Part shown: piece by piece, positions 1 to 4,363 of the stretch
Layout: every line of letters begins with the position of its first letter
How positions within the stretch are numbered: the stretch's first letter is position 1
Origin: a candidate division CSSED10-310 bacterium
GTDB lineage: Bacteria; CSSED10-310; JAFGDC01
Assembly: GCA_016932295.1 (NCBI GenBank)
Contig: JAFGDC010000182.1
Coordinates: 1 to 7,781 of the forward strand
DNA: 7,781 nucleotides
Direction of reading: 5' to 3'
Program-made: the position numbers and the translations under genes
Notes under the pieces: model-generated
The model's input: the letters and a program-made list of their open reading frames with translations, nothing else
What the model was told of the DNA's origin: nothing
Databases searched by the model: none

Positions 1-573
1 ACCGCGCCCGGTGTGGCCAAGGTGTCAAGCTGCTTTATGATAGTCTCTCCCCATGCGGAACTGGGCGCGGGTGGGGTATTCTTCTTTGCAGATTGCGGTG
101 TGCAGCCGGAGCCTGGACCCCGCGACCTGGCGGATATCGCGGTGCTGACGGCGGACACGGCGGTCAGGCTCGTGGGTTTGATCCCGATGATCGCCTTCCT
201 TTCGTTTTCCACCAAGGGAAGCGCAGCACACCCCTCTGTCGATAAAATGACGCAAGCCTTGGCAATGGCAAGAAAACTGGCGCCCAACCTGTGCATGGAC
301 GGTGAACTCCAACTGGATGCCGCCATAGTGCCGGCGGTGGCTGAAAAGAAAGCACCGGGCAGCCCGTTGGACGGCAACGCCAATATCCTCGTGTTTCCTG
401 ATCTCAATGCCGCCAACATCGGTTATAAACTTGCCCAGCGCATCGGCAAGGCAGTGGCGCTGGGTCCGATCCTGCAGGGCTTCAGGAGGCCGGTCAATGA
501 CCTGTCTCGCGGCTGCTCGACGGAGGATATCGTCAATGTCGCCGCCATCACCGCCTTGCAGGGACGCGATTGA
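1..573 (+). CDS. pta: Phosphate acetyltransferase, C-terminal part (5' end outside window)
   Basis: Phosphotransacetylase converts acetyl-CoA and phosphate to acetyl phosphate and CoA in the cytoplasm, usually paired with acetate kinase. The frame is open from base 1 to the TGA at 571-573, giving 190 residues, so the start lies upstream of the window. The C-terminal hallmark is clear: VFPDLNAANIGYKLAQRIG, then GPILQG, then PVNDLSRGCSTEDIVNVAA. In family terms, Ser169 and Arg170 of this fragment, with Asp176, match the Ser/Arg/Asp active-site residues described for the Methanosarcina thermophila enzyme (S309, R310, D316). An earlier stretch, FADCGVQPEPGPRDLADIA, is also typical. The GTG at 13 falls inside conserved sequence and is not a real start. 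The fragment ends where the family normally ends, so the 3' end is intact. Whether this is a short enzyme (about 330 residues) or the long form with N-terminal domains cannot be seen. ackA is not visible. Identification is firm. Confidence 0.95.
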   Translation, partial: TAPGVAKVSSCFMIVSPHAELGAGGVFFFADCGVQPEPGPRDLADIAVLTADTAVRLVGLIPMIAFLSFSTKGSAAHPSVDKMTQALAMARKLAPNLCMDGELQLDAAIVPAVAEKKAPGSPLDGNANILVFPDLNAANIGYKLAQRIGKAVALGPILQGFRRPVNDLSRGCSTEDIVNVAAITALQGRD

Positions 574-580
574 CCACCAG

Positions 581-606
581 CAGACCGGGGGCGGCCGACC
601 GGTCTG
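581..606. terminator. Hairpin between convergent pta and DUF6268 genes, possible two-way terminator
   Basis: A perfect 8-bp inverted repeat, CAGACCGG (581-588) and CCGGTCTG (599-606), encloses a 10-base loop. It starts 8 bases after the pta stop and lies about 65 bases beyond the stop of the converging gene. A second weaker hairpin follows (GGGTGG 627-632, CCACCC 649-654). Neither has a T-run on either strand, so classical intrinsic termination is not assured. Position between convergent genes is the main support. Confidence 0.35.
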
Positions 607-670
607 GCTGAAATGTAAGCCGAACAGGGTGGATGCTCCGGCGCTCAACCACCCGCCGACTCATGAACCC

Positions 671-1558
671 TTACGGCCGGACATTCAGCATCATCCGCAT
701 GAACCATGTATCCCCGGCATTGGAACTTAACAGCTCAGTCCCACTGCCCTCGATCCGGTAGGTCCGGGCGAAATCAAGGCCACCCGCCACTTGCAGCCAC
801 AGTGGTCCCGCCAGTCGGACCTCGCAGGAAAGACCACTACGCCAGCTTTCCTCCCGGAATCCGTAGTCGACCGTGTTATCCTCCTCGTCGTACATGTGCC
901 ATTCACCACCGGCTGGTTGGATCGCGACGGTCAACAACAAGCCGTCCGCCGCCAGCCACATGCAAGACGCCTCGGGTAACACCAGCCGGACGCTCAGCCT
1001 GGGTGATGGTTCCCACACCGCCCCGCCGATCGGATACATCTTGTGTGCGCCGAACGCGGAATCATACGCCAGCCCCAGGGACAGTGCCAGGGTGGAGCAG
1101 ACCGAATACCCCGCCAGGCAATGAAACTGCGTCTTGAAATCAGCCCCGCCCAGGTCCCTGAAATCGCTGAACAGACCCGGCAGGATACTCGTCCAGAGTT
1201 CCCATCGCCCGGTGTTCAAGGCCGCGAATACCGGCACCCCGATGGCGTATGCATCCACTCCGGTGATATCGTCACGATCGGGGAAGGTGAACCGGTACCA
1301 ATCGCCGGTGATGCCGATGCCGATTGTCCAGCCGTCCGGTTCGAACATCGGCAGCAGCGCCATGACGCTCACTTCGCCGATCCGTATGCCGCCGTCGGCC
1401 TCACCGGGAATGGCCGGATCGTCGAAATCTGTTTCCCCCACATATGTCCAGGAGAAGCAGGCCGCTGGATCGCCGGGGATCATCGAGATCCCCATGGCGC
1501 TGCCGGCTGTGGTCAGGATCACCATCGCCATGCCAAGGCATGTGAGTATATGTTTCAT
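671..1558 (-). CDS. Secreted outer-membrane beta-barrel protein, DUF6268-like
   Basis: A 295-residue protein of unknown function. It begins with a clear Sec signal peptide: MKHILTC, then a hydrophobic run to about residue 19, with likely cleavage near AMG at 21-23. The rest alternates short amphipathic strands with glycine and aromatic residues (for example WTIGIGITGDWYRF at 77-90, GLAYDSAF at 162-169, GPLWLQVAGGLDFARTY at 251-267), as expected of a small outer-membrane barrel. The order of IGVPVF, a GGEWHMY segment, a WRSGLSCEV strand and PLWLQVAGGL recalls DUF6268-type barrels; this is recognition from memory, not a search. The ATG at 1558 is chosen because it opens the signal peptide and has GGAG 5 bases upstream; the frame extends to a GTG at 1648 but that would bury the signal in a 30-residue polar extension. 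It lies 86 bp after galK on the same strand and is probably co-transcribed. The last residues (NVRP) lack the terminal aromatic common in barrels. No substrate can be assigned. Confidence 0.72.
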   Translation of the reverse strand: MKHILTCLGMAMVILTTAGSAMGISMIPGDPAACFSWTYVGETDFDDPAIPGEADGGIRIGEVSVMALLPMFEPDGWTIGIGITGDWYRFTFPDRDDITGVDAYAIGVPVFAALNTGRWELWTSILPGLFSDFRDLGGADFKTQFHCLAGYSVCSTLALSLGLAYDSAFGAHKMYPIGGAVWEPSPRLSVRLVLPEASCMWLAADGLLLTVAIQPAGGEWHMYDEEDNTVDYGFREESWRSGLSCEVRLAGPLWLQVAGGLDFARTYRIEGSGTELLSSNAGDTWFMRMMLNVRP

Positions 1559-1644
1559 CTTCACTCCATGAATCGGATACGCGCCGCACCGAGGTTCGCC
1601 CTCAGCCCTGTGTGTGTGCGGCTTCACGGTCCCCGCCACGGGGA

Positions 1645-2790
1645 TCACCCATCTCCTTCGATGATATCTTTGTATGCCCGTGCGATGCGGCCGGTTTGTC
1701 TGGCGTACCCGGCAAGAACGGCAGGCACTGTTTCACCTGTCGCCGCCTGTTTCACCAGGATCATGACCGAACCGCCGAAGCCGCCGCCGATCATGCGCGC
1801 TCCCAGGCAGTCACGCTGCGCGCGCGCCGCCTCCACCAGACAGTCGATTTCGGGACAGCTCACTTCATAATCGTCGCGCAGACTGTCGTGCGATGCGTTC
1901 ACCAGGGCACCGAAGCGTTCTCCATCCTTGTCCCGGAGTGCCGCTACCGCCTCCCGAACGCGCTGGTTTTCGCTCACCACGTGCCGGACCCGCCGCGCCA
2001 GCTCGGGCCTCAACGCAAGGCCGGAGACCATGGCCTGGTCTGCATCCCGAAGGTTTCGAATCGCGGGATACGTCGCCTTGATTTGCTCCGTTGCTTCCAT
2101 GCATTCGAGCCGCCTGCGGTTGTATCCAGATTCCCTGAGCGCATGCCGAACCCCGCTCTCGATGATGACGACCGATATTCCCCGCAGCCGCCAGGGCACC
2201 ATCTGGAAGGCCAGGGACCGGCAATCGAGGTACATGGCCCGGCCTGGTTTACCCAGGTGGCTCACCATCTGGTCCATGATGCCGCAACGGACTCCCGCGA
2301 ACTCGTGCTCCGCCTGCCGGCACAGCTCCACTTGCCGAATTGGATCGAGCGGCAATTCAGTGTATGCCGAAACCGTGCGAAGGGTGGCAACTTCCAGGGC
2401 GGCCGATGAGGACAGACCGGCGCCGGCGGGTAAATCGGCGTGGAAGGATATGGCCAGTCCCGGAATTTTGGCGCCGGCATCCCGGCAAAGCTTCAGAACT
2501 CCCAGTGGATAGGCGCTCCAACCATGCATCGTGCCAGGTGAGACCTGGTCGAGATCAACGGCGATGGATTCGCCGAGGATTGCTGAAAACAATTTCACGC
2601 CGCGTGCCATCCGGCTGGACAGGGCAGTGATTCCCAGGCGCAACGGCATGGGCAGCACGAAGCCGTCGTTGTAATCGGTGTGTTCGCCGATCAGATTGAG
2701 ACGTCCCGGCGCAAATCGATGGATGATGGTTGAATCACTGTCAGGAAACGTGGCGCGATGAAGTTCGAGCATAGGTTCAATTTTTGCCAT
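1645..2790 (-). CDS. galK: Galactokinase
   Basis: Galactokinase phosphorylates alpha-D-galactose with ATP to galactose 1-phosphate, the entry step of the Leloir pathway, in the cytoplasm. All three GHMP-kinase motifs are present: the galactokinase signature GRLNLIGEHTDY at residues 29-40, the ATP-binding LPAGAGLSSSAAL at 120-132, and GGGFGG at 335-340. Arg30 and Asp173 (in GIMDQM) match the catalytic Arg/Asp pair of the family, and VRHALRESGYNRRR at 214-227 is also typical. The 381-residue length is normal. Start choice: the ATG at 2790 puts the signature at about the same distance from the N terminus as in E. coli GalK and has a modest GGAA 6 bases upstream. An in-frame ATG at 2835 (396 residues) is possible and would sit only 15 bp from galE, but no ribosome binding site precedes it. 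It is 60 bp downstream of galE, same strand, most likely one transcript. No galT is in the window. Confidence 0.95.
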   Translation of the reverse strand: MAKIEPMLELHRATFPDSDSTIIHRFAPGRLNLIGEHTDYNDGFVLPMPLRLGITALSSRMARGVKLFSAILGESIAVDLDQVSPGTMHGWSAYPLGVLKLCRDAGAKIPGLAISFHADLPAGAGLSSSAALEVATLRTVSAYTELPLDPIRQVELCRQAEHEFAGVRCGIMDQMVSHLGKPGRAMYLDCRSLAFQMVPWRLRGISVVIIESGVRHALRESGYNRRRLECMEATEQIKATYPAIRNLRDADQAMVSGLALRPELARRVRHVVSENQRVREAVAALRDKDGERFGALVNASHDSLRDDYEVSCPEIDCLVEAARAQRDCLGARMIGGGFGGSVMILVKQAATGETVPAVLAGYARQTGRIARAYKDIIEGDG

Positions 2791-2850
2791 GGCGGATTCC
2801 GGAGCTGGGCGGGAGATGCCAAGAGTGTCTGGCATGGCTGGTGGTGGGGC

Positions 2851-3843
2851 TCAGCCGCCGTACCCATGGGGATGGATCTGGTGCCAGTTCCAGGCAGTCT
2901 GAATGATATCATGCAATTCCGTATATTGCGGGCGCCAACCGAGTTCCGCGGTGATGCGTTGCGCTCCGGCGATGAGACGGACCGGGTCACCGGGTCGCCG
3001 CTCGGTTGTTTGAGTGGGGATGGGGTGTCCGGTCACCGTTCGGGCGGTTTCCACCACCTCTTTCACCGTATGCCCTTCGCCGTTGCCAAGGTTGTAGCTT
3101 CTGGTCGGATTGCCCGCCAGCAGCCACTCGAGGGCCAGGATGTGAGCGGCGGCGAGATCGGTGACATGAATGTAGTCACGGACGCACGTTCCGTCATGTG
3201 TGGGATAGTCATCGCCGTAGATGAAGATCCGTTCGCGCTGGCCGAGAGCCACCTGCAGGATGATGGGGATAAGATGGGTTTCGGGTTTGTGGTCTTCTCC
3301 CGCCCCGCCGGCGGGATCGGCGCCACAGGCGTTGAAATATCTCAGGCTGACGGATTTGAGTTGGTAGGCGGTGTCATAGTGGCGAAGGATGTATTCGGTA
3401 AGCAGCTTCGATTCTCCATAGGCATTGGTGGGATACTTGCTGTCGTTCTCGGTGATGGGTACCTTTTGCGGTTCCCCATAGACCGCGGCGGAGGATGAGA
3501 AGACCATGCTTCGGACGCCGGCATCGAGTAGTGCGCCGACCATGCGGTCGGTCTTGAATGTGTTGTTCGAAAAGTATTTGCGCGGTTCACGGACCGACTC
3601 GTCCACCAGGGTGTCGGCGGCGAAGTGCATGACCGCCTTGATTCCGTGCTGTTTGACGATGGTGGTGACGAGTTCCCGGTCAGCGATGTCGCCAACATGC
3701 AGCACATCCGCGGGGACGGCTGCCGCGTGACCCACCGAAAGGTTGTCCAGTACGCGCACGCCATAGCCGGCGCGGCTCAGTTCCAGTGTGACATGGCTGC
3801 CGATATAGCCGGCGCCGCCGGTGACCAGAATGGTTGGCTTCAC
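2851..3843 (-). CDS. galE: UDP-glucose 4-epimerase
   Basis: GalE interconverts UDP-galactose and UDP-glucose using tightly bound NAD, serving galactose breakdown and supply of UDP-galactose for surface glycans. The 330-residue protein is an extended short-chain dehydrogenase/reductase. It has the NAD-binding TGGAGYIGSH at 8-17, the DNLSVG loop at 33-38, HFAADTLVDESV at 73-84, the catalytic Ser118 in FSSSAAVYG, the YGESK pair Tyr142/Lys146, RYFNACGAD at 168-176, and DGTCVRDYIHVTDLA at 217-231. All key residues are present and the length is normal (E. coli GalE has 338). The start codon is GTG at 3843-3841, strongly supported by GGAGGTG placed just upstream and by the dinucleotide fold beginning at residue 4. 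It appears to lead the galE-galK-DUF6268 group and has a 520-bp upstream region with candidate control sites. Confidence 0.97.
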   Translation of the reverse strand: MKPTILVTGGAGYIGSHVTLELSRAGYGVRVLDNLSVGHAAAVPADVLHVGDIADRELVTTIVKQHGIKAVMHFAADTLVDESVREPRKYFSNNTFKTDRMVGALLDAGVRSMVFSSSAAVYGEPQKVPITENDSKYPTNAYGESKLLTEYILRHYDTAYQLKSVSLRYFNACGADPAGGAGEDHKPETHLIPIILQVALGQRERIFIYGDDYPTHDGTCVRDYIHVTDLAAAHILALEWLLAGNPTRSYNLGNGEGHTVKEVVETARTVTGHPIPTQTTERRPGDPVRLIAGAQRITAELGWRPQYTELHDIIQTAWNWHQIHPHGYGG

Positions 3844-3856
3844 GATTCACCTCCAG
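3844..3856 (-). promoter_or_regulatory. Strong ribosome binding site fixing the GTG start of galE
   Basis: The minus strand reads GGAGGTGAATC directly before the GTG at 3843. This near-perfect anti-16S match at ideal spacing decides the non-ATG start; no in-frame ATG nearby would keep the NAD-binding fold intact. Confidence 0.8.
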
Positions 3857-3917
3857 AGTTCAATTTCCGATTGTCGTACTATCATGGCACATCATCGCCG
3901 GAGTATCCACCGGGGGT

Positions 3918-3938
3918 GGTGTCCCCAAATCCACCGCC
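3918..3938 (+). repeat. Repeat copy A (21-bp identity with 4230-4250)
   Basis: Bases 3918-3938 are identical to 4230-4250 in direct orientation; the core is CCCCAAATCCACCGCC preceded by GGTGT. The core is also inverted at 4216-4231. Copy A lacks the long mirror half that makes the other pair a hairpin, but a short CCACC/GGTGG stem (3907-3919) sits directly in front of it. Confidence 0.85.
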
Positions 3939-4153
3939 AAACGATTCGGCATGCTCCACTCTGTGTGCCTTCATCCCGTTGCCTTTGCCATAAGGCATTG
4001 GGGATCAATGCGTTGTGGCGAAAAGTGTCAAATTCGGGGTACGACCATGCGATTTCTCCGAGGCATCGGGAAACAACGAGGATTTTGTTTGTACAGCGGA
4101 TGTGTTGCAGTAGTTTCACGCCGTTCAGACAGACAGTTCCCAAACCCGATTCT

Positions 4154-4170
4154 TTCACCATTATGGTGAA
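4154..4170. promoter_or_regulatory. 17-bp perfect palindrome, candidate operator
   Basis: TTCACCAT, one central base, then ATGGTGAA forms a perfect odd-centred dyad. It overlaps the last bases of the candidate minus-strand -10 box and covers the expected start site, the classical place for a repressor operator. It could equally be a short hairpin in a transcript (7-bp stem, TTA loop). The binding protein is unknown; no regulator gene is in the window. Confidence 0.4.
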
Positions 4171-4198
4171 TATAATCTCGCGTGTTCCCTTCTGTCGC
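4169..4198 (-). promoter_or_regulatory. Candidate sigma70-type promoter for galE-galK
   Basis: On the minus strand GCGACA (4198-4193, four of six to TTGACA) is followed after 18 bases by TATATT (4174-4169, five of six to TATAAT). Transcription would start near 4162, giving a leader of about 320 bases before galE. It lies just downstream of the putative terminator. The match is moderate and no experimental signal can be seen; sigma preferences in this lineage are unknown to me. Confidence 0.3.
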
Positions 4199-4205
4199 AT
4201 GCAGT

Positions 4206-4252
4206 GAGAAAACCAGGCGGTGGATTTGGGGTGTCCCCAAATCCACCGCCTG
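4206..4252 (-). terminator. Likely intrinsic terminator of the glycosidase transcript
   Basis: Read on the minus strand, the 18-bp GC-rich stem with loop ACA is followed immediately by GTTTTCTC, a short T-rich run. It lies about 110 bases past the glycosidase stop and before the candidate galE promoter, a sensible place for a terminator. The plus-strand side has no such T run, so any termination would act mainly on minus-strand transcripts. The T tract is only four uninterrupted Ts, and the stem also belongs to the repeat family, so the role is inferred. Confidence 0.5.
4214..4252. repeat. Perfect 18-bp inverted repeat with 3-base loop (copies B and C)
   Basis: CAGGCGGTGGATTTGGGG at 4214-4231 is followed by TGT and its exact reverse complement at 4235-4252. 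A further 5-bp pairing (GAGAA 4206-4210 with TTCTC 4255-4259) extends the stem after a small internal loop. The arms contain two of the three copies of the 16-bp repeat in this intergenic region. Confidence 0.9.
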
Positions 4253-4363
4253 CATTCTCCCGGGTATTCCTCCGCCGTCATCATGGCGGAGACGGGTGAA
4301 AACCGGATTATGACGTTTCGATGTGATCCCAGCGATAATGGGGATTCGGGGGTGAACGCAGGT

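Larger units (their letters stand above)
3923..4231. mobile_element. Possible small non-coding inverted-repeat element (MITE- or REP/BIME-like)
   Basis: The interval is bounded by perfect 16-bp inverted copies: CCCCAAATCCACCGCC at 3923-3938 and its reverse complement at 4216-4231. About 277 bp separates them, with no transposase-like reading frame. A third copy lies just outside at 4235-4250. The layout fits either a non-autonomous element with terminal inverted repeats or a pair of REP-type palindromes; REP elements are spread by Y1/RAYT transposases, none of which is visible here. Whether the sequence is repeated elsewhere in the genome cannot be seen, so mobility is inference. Confidence 0.35.
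3844..4363. other. Repeat- and hairpin-rich intergenic region between glycosidase and galE
   Basis: This 520-bp gap holds no credible gene. The longest frame here (minus, 4284 to 3892) has no ribosome binding site, no recognisable domain, and spells both copies of a DNA repeat as protein (WRWIWGH-like twice). It contains, from galE outward: the galE ribosome binding site; repeat copy A at 3923-3938; an isolated minus-strand TTGACA at 4031-4026 without a good -10 partner; a small inverted repeat GCATTG/CAATGC at 3995-4011; the 17-bp palindrome at 4154-4170; a large hairpin at 4206-4252; and small stem-loops at 4270-4291 (7-bp stem) and 4326-4345 (5-bp stem). The size is larger than the other gaps in the group (60 to 101 bp). 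Confidence 0.7.

Noticed and set aside
25..648. 207-codon open frame on the minus strand opposite pta
   Set aside because: It overlaps a clearly conserved pta reading frame, has a low-complexity Arg/His-rich product and no recognisable domain; it is an antisense by-product of GC-rich codon use.
1628..1646. Small hairpin TCCCC/GGGGA right after the galK stop as a terminator
   Set aside because: The stem is only 5 bp plus a wobble extension and no T-run follows, so it is unlikely to stop transcription before the DUF6268 gene.
1559..1648. 30-residue N-terminal extension of the DUF6268 protein from a GTG overlapping the galK stop
   Set aside because: It would place a polar stretch before an evident signal peptide, and the ATG at 1558 has a good ribosome binding site; the overlap with the galK stop is likely coincidental.
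1043..1870. 275-codon open frame on the plus strand across the DUF6268 gene and the end of galK
   Set aside because: It straddles two minus-strand genes and their gap; the composition is Arg/Pro/His-rich and no domain is visible.
2791..2835. Upstream ATG for galK at 2835
   Set aside because: No ribosome binding site precedes it, and the shorter protein matches the usual spacing to the galactokinase signature; it is not fully excluded.
4003..4031. Perfect TTGACA on the minus strand as galE promoter
   Set aside because: At 16 to 18 bases spacing the possible -10 hexamers are ATTGAT, TTGATC or TGATCC, all poor, so I did not call a promoter there.
4171..4176. TATAAT on the plus strand as a -10 box
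   Set aside because: No reasonable -35 lies 16 to 18 bases upstream and it would drive only antisense RNA into the glycosidase gene.
3892..4284. 130-codon minus-strand frame between the glycosidase and galE
   Set aside because: No ribosome binding site, no domain, and its ends simply translate the DNA repeat (WIWGH-like motif twice). It is better explained as repeat DNA.
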